Notes: a model not told the origin generated them from the sequence alone. A DNA stretch of 64,000 bases from Voacanga thouarsii (GCA_026120185.1 JANUWF010001109.1:5076001-5140000), one strand, 5' to 3'. Shown: positions 1 to 11,674, numbered from the stretch's first letter. Numbers and translations are program-made.

Positions 1-783
1 CATTAAAAAATAATTTGAGTACTCATGTAGATAAACAAATCGAGTTGAGGCATGTTATATTGTTAATATTTAAAAATTTACGGATTAATTTATAGATTTT
101 TTTGAAATTTTTTATAAATATTTTAAAATTCAGGGAGTAATTTGTAAATTTTGGAGGCCATTTTGTAATTTTACAAAATTCAAGGACCAATTTGCAAAAT
201 TTTTGGGATCATATTGAAAATATTTAAAAATTTAGGATCTAATTTATAAACTTCTTGGGATATTATTGTAAATATTTCAAAGTTTAGGAACCAATTTTGT
301 AAATTTTTTGGAGTCGTTTTTTTATTATACAAAACTTAAGGACCAATTTGTAAAATTTTTGAGGTCATGTTGTAAATATTAAAAAAATTAAAAATAGGTA
401 TTAGTTAGAAAATGCAAATTTTGTCGCTAAAGATACAACTAATATTGATAAAAGTTCATATTTGTAGCTAGGAAATGAATTTTCGTCGCTGATGATGCAG
501 CATCAGTGAGAAAAATTTAGTTAGGAAATGAATTTTCGTCGCTAATGATACATTATTAGCGAGAAAACTTAAAATTTCCTTACTAATATACTTATTTCCT
601 CGCTAAAGGCTAAAGCCATTACTTTTAGTTAAGAAATAAAAATTTTGTCATTGAAGATCATAAGCGACAAAAGCTTTTTGTCGCTAAGCTAAAGAAAAAA
701 TTTCCTTGTTAAAGGGTAACTTTAGCTACAAAATTTTTTTCCTAACTAAAGTTTTGTAACCAATGTATCATTTTCTTGTAATG
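1..783. mobile_element. CACTA (En/Spm-type) element, 3' portion, non-autonomous
   Basis: The right edge reads TTTTCTTGTAATG, whose reverse complement CATTACAAGAAAA is one base off the CACTACAAGAAAA end typical of plant CACTA transposons. It is followed at 784 by copia integrase sequence, with AAG as the possible 3-bp target duplication. Positions 420-760 hold many short copies, in both orientations, of motifs such as TTTTCGTCGCTAA and TTAGCGA. Clustered subterminal motifs of this kind are usual in CACTA ends. No transposase is visible, and the left end lies outside the window, so size and autonomy cannot be judged. Confidence 0.6.
80..395. repeat. Degenerate tandem repeat, about 52-bp unit
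   Basis: About six imperfect copies follow one another, each with the pattern GGACCAATTTGTAAA, then TTTTTGGGGTCAT, then TATTTAAAAATTTA. Examples begin near 188, 235, 288 and 340. The unit length drifts by a few bases and the copies are diverged. It lies within the CACTA fragment and is probably part of it. Confidence 0.55.
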
Positions 784-3262
784 AAGTTACTTTTAAGTAT
801 TCGGATGCGTATGTTATGTATATGTTCCTGATCATTTATGAAGCAAGTTTGATAAAAAAGGCCATCATATGTATATTCGTGAGATATAAGAGTAAAAGAA
901 AAGGATGGAGGTATTGCAATCCAACAACAAGACATTGCCACGTGTCCCAAAATATACTATTTGATGAAGCATCATCATGATGGTCTTTAGAAGTGGCTCT
1001 CCTACTAAACTCAAAGGAGATCGAAGAAGAACTGGAAGAGAAATTATGAAAGGACCTAGAACTCGTGGTGGAGCACCCTTATGAAGAGACAAGCGCTCCA
1101 GCAAGTCCTAAACACAAAGGACAAAATCCATGGCATAGTGGCGGACACCAAACATCTCAAGAGTAAAAAAAGGATGATCCACAAGAAGACAGTGAAGAAG
1201 AAGAAGAAACAGAAGAGACGACACAACCACTTGAGGTGTATCAGGGTACGTAAATCAAATCCCAAGTATGCTAATACAACTTTAGTAAAAGACATCAAAG
1301 AACCCGATACATGTGAAGAAGCTTCTAAATAGAAGTAATGGGTTGAAGTCATGGAAGAAGAGATTCAAGGTTTAAAACAAAATGAGACATGGGACTTGGT
1401 GCCCAAAACAAGAGACATAAAACCCATATTATGCAAATGGGTTTATAAAGCGAAGAGGAGACTAGATAGGTCAGTAGAAAGATTTAAGTTATAATTAATA
1501 AGTCGAGGGTTCTCTCAACAATATGGGCTCGACTACGACGTGACGTTTAGCCCAGTTGCAAAGATTACTATGATTAGAGTTTTGTTAGCACTTGCTGCAA
1601 GCAAATCATGGAAGCTTTGGCAAATGGACATAAATAATGCATTTTTGCATGGAGAACTGGATAGAGATATAAACATAGAGCAACCACAGAGATTCATGAG
1701 CAATGCTCAACCAAATTATATCTGCAAATTGAAGAAGGCTCTTTACTGACTAAAGTAAGCACCACGGGCTTGGTATGGGAAGATAAGAGAATTCTTGCTA
1801 CAAAGTGGTTACATAGTATATCTTGCAGACTTAAGTTTCTTCATAAAAGCTCGAGATGGAAGAATAGCAATCGTCCTGGTATACATAGATAATCTCATCA
1901 TCACTGGAAAAGATGACAATGAGATTAGCCAATCAAAGCTAATCTCTTTGTACGCTTCAAAATAAAGGAGATTGGTGAGTTAAAGACACTTATGAGGGCT
2001 CGAAGTAGAGAATACCAAAGAAAGATTATTTCTATGTCAGCAAAGTATTCAAATGATCTGCTACCAAAATTTGGTATGTTGGAATGTAAGCCCATTTCTA
2101 CCCCACTTGAGTTGAACACAAAATTATGCTCATAAAGAAGGAAAGATTTGGAAGATATTACTATGTACAGACAACTAATAGGTATTCTTATCTACCTTTC
2201 TTTGACATAGCTTGACATAGCATATGCAATTAGAGTCGTTAGTCGTTTCATGCAGCAATTAGAGAAGCCACATTTGGAAGTAGTACGACAGATTTTGAGA
2301 TATATCAAAGGTACCATTAATTATAACATTCAGTATAAAAGAGGCGTAGTATGTGAAGTTACATGTTATTGTGATGCCGACTATGTCAAAGACTGTGACA
2401 CAAGATGATCAACTACAGGGTATATGTTCAATTTTGAAGTAGGAGTCGTTTCTTGGATTATTAAGAGACAACAAATGGTGTAACTATCTAGCATGAAGCA
2501 GAATATAAAGCAACGACTTTAGCAATACAAGAAATTAGTTAGCTCATGCAATTAATGATGGATTTGCATCAAGAGGTGAGTTATCTAGTAAAATTAAACT
2601 ATGATAATCTATCAGCTATTTAACTCACTAAGGCTTGGTTTGGTTGGACTGTTTTGTGGAAGTAAATGAGGAGGGGAAGTAAATGTGGAGGTAAAAGAGA
2701 CATTTACCTCGTTTGATTGGATGTAGATGAGAGTGGGAAGTAAATCAGGAGGGGTACCACTCACTCTCCACATTAGCATTTCCTCCACTCTCAATTTGGA
2801 GGGATTGAGAGAGAGAAAATAAAGTGGGAGTAATAATGACAACATTGACCACATTTTTAACATTAAAAATTTTAATAAAATAGATAACGAGAGATAAAAT
2901 AGTAAACTAAATTAACTATTCTCTCTCTTCTTCCCTCTCCTTTCCTTTTTATTTTTATTCCAACCAAATAGGATAAGAGTAAATACATTAATTTCCCATA
3001 GTGGAAGTAAAATGTATCACTCCTCCTCTCCTTTTCTCTCCTCCTCCCCTTCGTGAACCAAAACAAGCCTAAAAATCCAGTACTTTATGCTTGCACTTGT
3101 GTGGAAAAAGGTATTATGTGGTCAAATTGAAATAAAGCACTTGAAGATCGAAGAACAAATTGCAGATACTTTTACCAAAGGCCTCAATAGAGTAAAACGT
3201 GAACAATTTTGAAGATAATTCGATCTCACTAGAAGTAATAAAAAAGTAATCATTGAAAGGAA
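784..3262 (+). pseudogene. copia pol remnant (integrase C-terminus, RT, RNase H)
   Basis: Translation gives an integrase C-terminal piece containing FDEASSWWSLEVAL (about 955-1005), an acidic linker, then RT from about 1345. RT blocks visible are ETWDLVPKTR, SRGFSQQYGLDYDVTFSPVA (about 1501-1560), WQMDINNAFLHGEL (about 1618) and KLKKALY followed by a stop. The catalytic box reads YIDN instead of the usual YVDD, so one of the two essential aspartates is lost. RNase H resumes after the MITE at 3071 and ends with a TFTKGL-like tail near 3170. Several stops fit CAA-to-TAA changes (LKQ read as LK-stop near 1755). No functional product is expected. Confidence 0.85.
2632..3070. mobile_element. Tourist-like (PIF/Harbinger) MITE, 439 bp
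   Basis: Terminal inverted repeats GGCTTGGTTTGGTT on the left and AACCAAAACAAGCC on the right are flanked by TAA at 2629-2631 and 3071-3073. TAA target duplication with GG...CC ends is the hallmark of PIF/Harbinger-derived Tourist MITEs. Removing the insert restores copia RNase H reading (AI, stop, LTKNPVLYA). The element has no coding potential. Confidence 0.88.
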
Positions 3263-3263
3263 G

Positions 3264-3804
3264 TGTTAAAGAAGATAATGACTACTTTTTTAAGAGAAAG
3301 CTCTAGAAGATCTTGAAGTTTCCATAGCTAACTTGCACAAAACAAATCAAGAAAAACTTGCAAGCAAAATATCAAGCAACCTGCAGATTTTTTCTTCATC
3401 TTGCAAAATCTAGAACCAGCTTAAAACAAGTTGCAATTTGAAATCTCTAGAATAGTGCAACTTGAGGCTCTGCAGATTGAGGCTTCTAGACTTTGTAAAC
3501 CGACATTGAATGTGGGTGAAGGAACACTATAAATAGTCTATGTGTGGAGTGCTCATAAAGAGTGATGTGAGCAAAAAAAAAAAAAAGTGAGCATGCTGTA
3601 TAAGTGGAGTGGGCAAAGTAGTGGTGCAGTGTGTGGTGCTCAGCAGTGTGAGCAAAGAAACGAAAAATGCGAGCGGAGTGTGTGGTGAGCAAAATGCTAA
3701 AAAGGAGTGCTTGTGTGAAGCGAAGTGTTTTTAATGTTGTAATTCTTTAATATTTCAATAAAAGTTTTTTTTTGGGTTGTCCTGATCCTCTTCTTTTCAC
3801 AACA
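3264..3804 (+). repeat. 3' LTR of the first copia element
   Basis: It follows a purine-rich tract (GAAAGGAAG at about 3255-3263), begins TGTTAAAG and ends CACAACA. It contains a TATA-like CTATAAATAG at about 3529 and AATAAAAG near 3757, in the order expected for promoter and polyadenylation signals. It is about 541 bp. The 5' LTR is not in the window. Confidence 0.75.
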
Positions 3805-5468
3805 TCCTTCGTATATTTTAAAGTGAAGAAAAAAATAGTAATTTTTTAATCCATATGATGATAAATTAAGGTGGGAGATAAAAGGTAATTTACCCCTTCG
3901 TTAAACATATGAATGAAATAATTATTATGATTACTTTATAAAAAATAAATAAAAAAGCGTTTTGATTAATATCGTAGTTTAATGTAATTATGATAATAGA
4001 GAATGCAGAAATTATTTTAAAATATTTGGATATGATTGTTGTTATATTTTATATTTTGCTTCTTTTGTTTTAGAGTTGCGGTTATAATGCTTTAGTTTTA
4101 CTTAATTTTGGAAATATATTTTTGCTAAGTTACAAATTTCGAACTCTATTTAAACCAGTCTTCTCATGACATATCAACCAGTAGCACAAGATCAAGAAAA
4201 TGAAAATATATACATGTTTTTAAGAATATAAAATTTATTCTCTTCAGTCATGTTATAGATGTGCAGTTTTTATTGTAGTCAGTCAGAAAATTAGTCATTT
4301 TAGTTTTTCAATTATTTCGATTTTCTACAGTTTTGAAATTATTTATAAAATTGCTTTAGTCCTCAAATTGTTTTTAACTATTTAAATTAGTACTATTTTA
4401 AAATTCTTTTAGTCCTCAAACTATTTTCAGTTGTTTACCTTGGTCCTAAAGCTATTTTAAAGACTTTTTTTACCCTTAAAACAATTTTCAAATTAACTAT
4501 TTTAGTACTTAAATAATTTTAAATTTTCTTTTACAGTCCTACCCTCAAAGCCCTATTTAAATTTTAAGTAAATTTTTGCAAATTCGGCGTTGATAATTGA
4601 AGGAGCAAAGCAATTAAAATATTGGTTTAAGCGTTAGTTAAAATAACGAGAATTGTTTGAGTATTAAAAATAATAGTTTTAGATCTAATGCAGACAAATA
4701 AAAATAGCTGTGGACTAAGAAAGTTTTAACTAATTTGACGACTAATATAGCTAAACCAAAAATAGCTGAAGGACTAATATCACTAATTACTATGGTCAAC
4801 AAAGGATTAGCTTTTAATCATTTTAATTTTTTTTTGTATATAAAAAGCATTAGTCTATTTTTAAAATAATACTCAAAGAAAATTGTCAATTTTTTAAAGA
4901 TATTTATATTTCATACCTAATTATTAGTGATATAATTGGAGCTGAAAGCACACTCCCTGTTGCCCGGTGCGTATTTCTCTTTTCTTCGTTTCGTTTTTCA
5001 ATTTTTTATTGTCGAGTAAGATATTTATATCATTACTTAATTAAAAGTATTAATTAATTGTATTAGGTAATTATTTTAAATTTAATTATAATTAAATAAT
5101 AGTTGAAGAAATTGAAATTGTTATTCCTTTATATGAAATATACTCTAATATTCATTAATTAGAGAAATATTCCTGACCCTATTTGGAGAATTGTATACTG
5201 TATCCTTAGTCAACCCGTAATCTATCCTTTACTAGTGAGATTTCTTAAATATTGTTTTAATTAAAAAATATATTTTGAAAAGAATAATTTTGACCTCACT
5301 TTTTTAATTTCTAAAAAAAGAATATAGTAATTTGACATATTATGAATGCCTCTCTTAGGCATAATAGGCCGTAAATACTTACTTGATATTAAAGCTAGGA
5401 CATTGCTTTTATATATAGAGTAGGTGTACAAACTAAAAAAGAATCATTAAAAGATAAAAAGAAAAAAT
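3805..5468. other. AT-rich intergenic DNA, no gene seen
   Basis: No credible coding region is visible. Between about 4330 and 4560 phrases such as TTTAGTCCTCAAA and TTAGTACT recur. Related phrases in reverse orientation (GAAGGACTAATAT) appear near 4680-4790, suggesting a decayed inverted-repeat element. The edges cannot be placed. Confidence 0.5.
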
Positions 5469-5774
5469 TGTTGTGAATATGTTAGAATTAGTGAAAGCTC
5501 TACTAATTCTATTAGTGGATATGGATGTTCACCATTAAGAGTTAGTAGAGACACCACTAATATATATTAATGGAAGATGATTAATTCCACAAATAAGAGC
5601 TCTATAAATAGAGCTCTTTCTAAACTTGAAAAATATACCAATTGTGAGAGAATTACTAGAGAAAATAATGAGGGAAAAGAAAGAGAGAGAAGTTTGAAGA
5701 AATTCTTATGCAAATAATAGTTAGAGATTTATTGTATGCAGATTTTATTCTAACATTGTCAAAATTTCATAACA
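5469..5774 (+). repeat. 5' LTR of the second copia element
   Basis: It begins TGTTGTGAATATG and ends TTTCATAACA just before a PBS-like stretch and a gag reading frame. A strong TATA box sits in the palindrome GAGCTCTATAAATAGAGCTC (about 5598-5617). The edges are inferred from the TG...CA ends and the position upstream of gag. No partner LTR was found. Confidence 0.6.
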
Positions 5775-5776
5775 CG

Positions 5777-5862
5777 TTATTAGTACAAGTTTCTGCCGTT
5801 ACAAAAGTCAGAAGACTAAAGCAGCACGAGTCTCTATTGTTATAAAAGTCAGAAGACTAAAG
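5777..5862 (+). repeat. Tandem duplication of the PBS/leader
   Basis: Two adjacent units of about 41-43 bp share the tail AAAAGTCAGAAGACTAAAG. The first starts with ACAAGTTTCTGCCG and the second with ACGAGTCTCTATTG. The unit lies between the LTR and gag and covers the likely primer-binding region. Confidence 0.6.
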
Positions 5863-5879
5863 GTATGCATTTATTGATC

Positions 5880-7497
5880 CATATGGCTAACCTTACTAAA
5901 CTCAAATTTGTAACCCTTGATATTTTTGGAAAGAATTATATGTCATGGGTTCTTGATGCAGAAATGCATCTAAATGTTGAAGGTTTTAGTGAAATAATTT
6001 AAGAGAAAAATAGTGCATCGACACCAAAAGTTTTGATTTTTATCCATCGTCATCTCAACGAAAATTTGAAAATGGAATATCTTATTGAAAAAGATTCATA
6101 TGTCCTATGGGTAAATTTAAAAAAAAGATTTGACCACCTAAAAATAGTCGTACTACCAACTGCATGGTATGAATGGTTGCACCTGAGGTTGCAGGAACCG
6201 TGAATGAATATAGTTCCGCCATGTATAAAATTACATCTCATTTAAAATTATGCGGAGAAAAAGTTACTGATAAAGATAGATTGGAGAAGGCATTCTACAC
6301 CTTTTATGCTTTGAATATTGTCTTGCAGCAACAATATCGAGAAAAAGAGTATACAAAATTTACTGATTTAATTACTATCCTTCTCATTGCAGGAAAAAAA
6401 TAATGAGTTATTATTGAAAAATCATGAAGCCAGGCCAACTGGCTAAACAACACTCCTAGAAGTGAATGTTGTTGACTCCAATAGAAGTCATAGTCGTAGT
6501 CGTAGTCGTGGCCGTGGCTATGGTCGTGGTTATGGTCATGGACACGCTCGATATTTTCCTTATCATAGTAATAATTAAGCTGTGAGAAATATTGGTTACT
6601 TGAAGTGAAGTGGGAAAGAAAAGATAATAAGGGAAAAGAAAAAAAAAATGTAAGAAAATTATGAGGATAAGTGTTATAGATGTGACATAAAAGGTCATTG
6701 GTCACGTAACTGTCGTACGATCAAGCATTTAGTGGAATTATATCAAGCTTCACTAAAAAAAAAAAAATGTTGAAACAAATTTTTCTCAACATCCAGTGAA
6801 TGATGCTGACGACGATGATATTGATCCAAAAGATCTTAATATCAATATTACTCATACGGATGTATCTGATTTTTTCGAACACCTAGACAATAGGATAGAC
6901 CATTTAATTGATGATGGCAGTGTCCAGAAGAACTAATGCATCACTCTGATATTTTTGTATTTTCATTATATTTTAATAATATTTATGTTTGTATATACAT
7001 ATTTTTGTTTAGATGGCTGTTGTTAATGATGATGTATATATTATTGATAATGGAACTATACACACCATACTAACAAATGAAAAATATTTTTCTTATCTCA
7101 AAATAGAAGAAATAAATATTTATATTATAAATGGTAGTACAAATTTGATTGAAGGCTCCGAAAGAGCTAGTGCCTGAAGGAACAACAATTAATATTGATG
7201 AGGCACTATTTTTCTCAAAATCCAAAAGAAATTTATTGAGTTTTAAAGATATTCGTAGAAATGGTATCATGTTGAAACAAATGAGGAAAATTGTATTGAG
7301 CATCTTTATATTACTCAAATTAATTTGAGTAAGAAATCTGTATTAGAAAAATTGTCGTATTTTTCTATTGGCCTATATTTTGTAAAAATATGTATAATTG
7401 AAATTCATCATCTAGTAAACAGAAGTTTACTAATCCTACTACTTTTAGCATTTGACATGACCGGTTGGGTCATCCGGGATTTACCATGGTTAGAAAA
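5880..7497 (+). pseudogene. copia gag-pol 5' half (gag, protease, GAG-pre-integrase), truncated
   Basis: Gag starts at about 5883 (MANLTKLKFVTLDIFGKNY) and shows the usual plant copia gag blocks, broken by a stop after GFSEII and by frameshifts. A CCHC zinc knuckle CYRCDIKGHWSRNC lies at about 6670-6711 with all four ligands present. Near 7050 the protease motif reads DNGTIHTIL, where the family usually has DSG, so the active-site turn is altered. GAG-pre-integrase (SVLEKLSYFSIGLY, about 7335) and HDRLGHPG (about 7460) follow. Sequence similarity to copia ends near 7497, so integrase, RT and RNase H are lost. It is the same family as the minus-strand element at 11377-19587. Confidence 0.82.
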
Positions 7498-8197
7498 CAG
7501 TGTACCTACGAGCACAGACAAACAACTTAACTGAATTGAACAAGCATCGTCAATACCCGACCAGGGCTTTAAAAAAATGCAATTATCAAATATCAATAAA
7601 GTCGGTAAGGCCAAACAGTCCAAGCGTAAAGTAACGCGGTTCTACCAGAATGTACCAGGCGACATTCCTCTGGACGAGCTGCGATGCAATGGACAGAAGC
7701 GCTGACTGAATCACCAATTAAATACTGGTTTGCCTTCAAGAAGTTATTCACCCCACTCCAGTGCGATGGGTACAGTGACTCTCCTTGTAGGATAAGACGG
7801 TCTCAGATCGCCATCGACGCACACCAATTGCAATCACCTCAAAAATCTCCTTAGTTCACCGGTCCCGTTTGTGTGAAAACATAGGCCAATCCCAAGCCGA
7901 GTAGTGTGCGTGTGGCATCCCCCATACCTTGAGCTTTTCTATCAAGTTTATGAAAAGCCTTTTAGTATATAAAGGCTTTCACACTCCTCAAATTTTTTCA
8001 TGTGGGACTATGTCTAACATGAGTTCCCAAATGGTTAACTATCTAATTTTAACAATATTTAATTATAAATTCCCACAATGAAAATGGTTTCTACCATAAT
8101 CAAAACAATCTCTAACATGTCGAGAACAACTCACATTAATTATTTTAAGCTAACTAATCATGAGTTAAAAATTATTAACTCCCAAAGTTACCATTTT
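7498..8197. other. Unassigned segment, partly GC-richer than its surroundings
   Basis: From about 7590 to 7870 the base composition is clearly more balanced than the surroundings, and one plus frame stays open for about 90 codons with no protein I recognise. Around 7955-8010 there is a TATA-like AGTATATAAAGGC followed by TGTGGGACTATGTC, suggestive of a promoter or LTR piece. The left edge is where copia sequence stops; the right edge is where NLR homology starts. Confidence 0.35.
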
Positions 8198-8688
8198 CAA
8201 CAGAGTCTTGGTGGACGCCTAGAGAAGATGCCCCAGTGGATACCTTCTCTTCAAGGCCTGACTAAATGTTGTCTAATAGGAAGTAGGCTGAAGGATGAAC
8301 CTCTGCCGTACCTTGAGGATTTGCCCAATCTTGCGTGTCTCTTGCTTGACAACTCCTATAATGGTGAGGAATTGCATTTCAAGCTTGGAAAGTTTCAGCG
8401 GCTCAAGGAATTAGATCTTTGGTTCTTAGGAGGAATGAGGCGGGTAAGAGTAGAGAAGAGCTCATTGCCGTGTCTTGAGGAGTGAATCATTAGAGACTGT
8501 AAAATGATGGAAGAGCTTCCCAGTGGCATTGAACATCTCAGCAACCTTCAATATGTTTTTTTATTTGATATGACTGAGAAATTGGTCGCATCATTGCAGA
8601 ACGGAGAAAATAGAACTACTCAAGCCAAAATATATGTTGGAAATTTAAAAAATGGACTATCGGAAGGGCGGTGGTGCGAGGATTGATT
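8198..8688 (+). pseudogene. NLR disease-resistance protein, C-terminal LRR relic
   Basis: The translation matches the last LRRs of RPM1-like CC-NBS-LRR proteins: LGGRLEKMPQWIPSLQGL, then SRLKDEPLPYLEDLPNL, ELHFKLGKFQRLKELDL, SSLPCLEE, a stop at about 8483, and in the same frame IIRDCKMMEELPSGIEHL and a C-terminal tail to about 8688. These proteins are intracellular immune receptors; the LRR end takes part in recognition and self-inhibition. The coiled-coil, NB-ARC and first LRRs are absent. The piece is about 160 residues with one internal stop. The upstream 40 residues (from 8078) are AT-rich and do not look like NLR. Confidence 0.8.
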
Positions 8689-10400
8689 TTGGAAGATGAA
8701 ATTGTGCTGTTGGAGTTTGACACCTTTAGATTTCTTAAATGTAATAATTCTCTTTCATTTAATTATGTCTCTGTACTTTTTTTTTTTAATTTTCTTCTTG
8801 AACTCAATCCAGATGCCTATATTACAATTAACATAAGTTCGATGGAAAATTTTTAAATAGTTTTATAATTGAGTATTTAATTCAAAAAGTTCAAATTAAA
8901 TTCTAAAAATGTATTAAAATAATAATAATGGTAAAAACATGGCGAGGTTGCTGCCTGTAAACCGATGGTGGAATAATATGGCTCCTAAATAATTAATTTA
9001 TTGAAAAATGAGTTGTTTTTTTTAAGGGATTCATATTTACATTTTTCTCTTTATTATCTGTTGAAAACAAAAACATTTTCTTACTGTACTTCCTTTTACC
9101 ACATAATAATTATTTTTTTGGGCAAAGACTTTTACGACTTTTACAAGATAATTAATTGAAAGTCCATTACTCATTTGAATTGAATCAAGTACTAATTGTG
9201 CATATGATATTTAGTGCATCTCAAGTTTTTCTTTTGGAAATTTTTTATACCCTTAATATCCACTTTATACATTATAAATTTAAAAACAGGTGCACCTATA
9301 GCTCGTATAATATAGAATAGTAAACACGAGTCTCATTGCCTCAAATAGTATAATTACTAGCATAAACTTTCTTTTTATTATATAATTTTCAAATTTGGAT
9401 GATTTAAACTAAAATTATAGAGTTAAGACAACAAGCAAATTAATCAACGAAGAGACAAACAATTAAAGAAGATTAAGATCTAAACACAAAATCCCCCTAA
9501 ACCTTTGTGTTAAGACCTATTCTTGATTCAATGATTAATCTAATATTTTGGGTTGGTAGGAATTTCTGAATTAAATTACATATTTTCTAAAATTGTATAA
9601 TTTACATTCTTAGGTTGATTAAATAATCTCTCTCACTAAACAAAATCCCCAAGAACGCATTATTAACTCTGTGAATTTCTTGATAGTTTTGACTTTAATC
9701 CCGAACAATTCAAGACAACTATATATTATGAATAATTCTCAAGAATATTGGTCATTTATTAAATCAAAGAATGAATTTAACAAATCAAATTTATGGTTCA
9801 TCCAATCTAAATCTAAAATAAAGTAGTTCATATTAACACAGAGAAATTCAAAAATAATCAAGGAAGAATATAAAAACAAAGAACTTATTCTTATGAATCC
9901 TTGAAATCTCCAAATTCTTCTCTTGATAATTGATGGGAACCAGTGTTTTCTTCTTTAAAATCTGTCTCTTCTTAGTCGTAATGGTCGGTTCTCTCTTCTT
10001 TACTTTTAACGCCTCCTTCTAATGGAAAAGAGTCCCTTTGGCAACCTTGAAACTGGTTTTTCATTCAATGTGTCTAAGAAGCTTAAGCATTTTTTCTCCT
10101 TTTTTTAATTCTAACTTTGGTATATATAATATGTATATTCTCTTCTCACTTTTCTTTTTAATTTTTTATTTACATTTATTGTTTTGAAATTATTAATAGC
10201 AAAGATGACCATTTTCCATTATTGATCTCTTATAGGATAAGGTTATAATGCAATCATATTCGTCAATTGAATAAGGTGTTTTACAAGATGAAGTAATGAC
10301 ACAGCTAGGTAATTGTGCTCCCTCCACCACCCCCTCCCCCCAAAAAAAAGGAATTTAGGTACATATTCCTTGTAATGTTTATCTCTTATTTAACTCTTTT
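8689..10400. other. AT-rich intergenic DNA, no gene seen
   Basis: No coding region is supported. From about 9400 to 9960 the text (for example AAATCCCCCTAAACCTTTGTG) has the feel of the 5' region of a decayed gypsy-type LTR read in reverse, but neither TG...CA ends nor a partner copy could be found. A C-rich then A-rich run sits at about 10320-10350. Confidence 0.4.
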
Positions 10401-10424
10401 TTTGTATTCTTCCCATATAAATAA

Positions 10425-10700
10425 TGGTTATTGGACTTCATTGGGGTTGTACAACAAGAAGAGAACAGAAATAAAATAGTATTTTTTCACTACCCTTGTT
10501 TTCACTTGTATTTTTACTTAAGTTTTCTTACTACTAGCTTTAAATTTATAGCTTCAATTCATTTAACTATTTTTCTAGGCTTCTTTGGTATCTTTTGAAC
10601 TCAAATCTATATGTCTACTTTAAATTTAAATTAGAATAATGTGTAATACTTTGAGAGAGGAATTTAAAAATATTTTCATTTTTATTTTGTAATAATGATC
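10425..10700. repeat. Diverged direct repeat flanking the hAT relic, left copy
   Basis: Phrases such as AGAGAACAGAAATAAAATA, then CACTTGTATTTTTACTTAAG, then TTCTTACTACTA, and GAGAGGAATTTAAAAATATTTTC recur in the same order at about 21900-22170 on the other side of the hAT relic. The copies are strongly diverged and AT-rich, so chance similarity is possible. Confidence 0.35.
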
Positions 10701-10929
10701 TAAATTTTTAATTAAAGATATTTACTACTCCATCCGATTATCAATTGGTATTTGATTTTGATCCAATTTTTTTTTTCTTTACAACATTTTCTTCTCCAAC
10801 AATCAACCAACTGGTGTAAGTCAGTAATAAAGAAGTTGAAGTGTAACAACAATATCCTAACGTTGATACTCAAGAAAGTTTTTAATGTCGAAATAAAGTT
10901 CAAACAGAGATCGAAACCAAGACTACAAT

Positions 10930-11371
10930 AAAAAAAAGCATGGAATAGGGAAGTTGATATGTTCACTAAACATTTCACTATTACAACAATGCCATCTGAT
11001 GAAGTGAAAGATGAGTGCAATTATTACACTGTTACTCCTAAATCATATGCATTCAAATTCAGAATGGGTTATGGTATGCTTTCTCAACATATAAGAAAGT
11101 ACCATCCTCAAGAGTTAGGTTTAGATTTTAAATAATAACAAATTACCGGATACATTATTACTACCTCTGCTCCCCTTTCTATTGGTTTATTTAAATATTG
11201 TAAAAAAGTGCAAATAGAAGAATTAGAAAAAATAGTAATTGGAGAACATCTTGCATTTTTGGACAAAGATTTTGTTTTAATAAATATTGTCAAAATTCTT
11301 TAAATCTTATTGTAAAATGTGTTCCCACATTACCTTTACATGTATACTTAAAAAATTACATGGGGAAAGTA
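10930..11371 (+). pseudogene. hAT transposase, N-terminal part with BED-finger remnant
   Basis: Translation from about 10957 gives MFTKHFTITT, then a degraded BED zinc-finger segment (CNYYTVTPKSYAF ... MLSQHIRKYHPQE), where one of the paired cysteines has become tyrosine. A segment to about 11310 has several stops. The coding sequence is cut at 11371 by the copia element and resumes at 19593. hAT transposases cut and paste their own elements; the BED finger binds DNA. This copy is inactive. Confidence 0.65.
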
Positions 11372-11376
11372 AGAAA

Positions 11377-11674
11377 TATTGTGAATTTGATTCCAAATTG
11401 AATCAAGAAAACAAAATATAAAAAATGATATTAAAGAAACTATAAGAAGAGAAATGAGAGAATTACTTGAATTCAATTGATTGATTATATTCGTTTACAT
11501 AAGGCCTCTATTTATAGAGGTTTAGATACATCATCTAAAATGATAATAAATGAATCTAATAAATATAATATTATCTTATCCATCAATAACCTTAGAAAAA
11601 CGAACAGTCATATCTATCTTTAAGATAAATGGATAGTATCGAAAAATAAACAGCCATTTATTATTTTTATAACA
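11377..11674 (-). repeat. 3' LTR of the minus-strand copia element
   Basis: In element orientation it begins TGTTATAAAAATAATAAATG right after the purine tract AAGTGGGAG (about 11675-11683) and ends CACAATA. A TATA box in CTCTATAAATAGAGG lies at about 11507-11521. At 298 bp it matches the other LTR (304 bp without its insertion). Confidence 0.85.

Larger units (their letters stand above)
784..3804 (+). mobile_element. Ty1/copia retrotransposon, 3' half
   Basis: The element runs from the C-terminal end of integrase, through reverse transcriptase and RNase H, to a purine tract and a 3' LTR. Gag, protease and most of integrase are missing on the left, where the CACTA end abuts directly. The CACTA probably inserted into the copia element, so the missing half may lie beyond the window. 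A Tourist-type MITE interrupts RNase H. Stops are scattered through pol, so the copy is dead. Confidence 0.85.

Noticed and set aside
6304..6705. 133-codon minus-strand frame with His/Asp/Tyr repeats
   Set aside because: It is antisense to copia gag, including the Arg/Gly-rich stretch upstream of the zinc knuckle; a shadow frame.
10712..11020. 102-codon minus frame
   Set aside because: It is antisense to the hAT transposase N-terminus.
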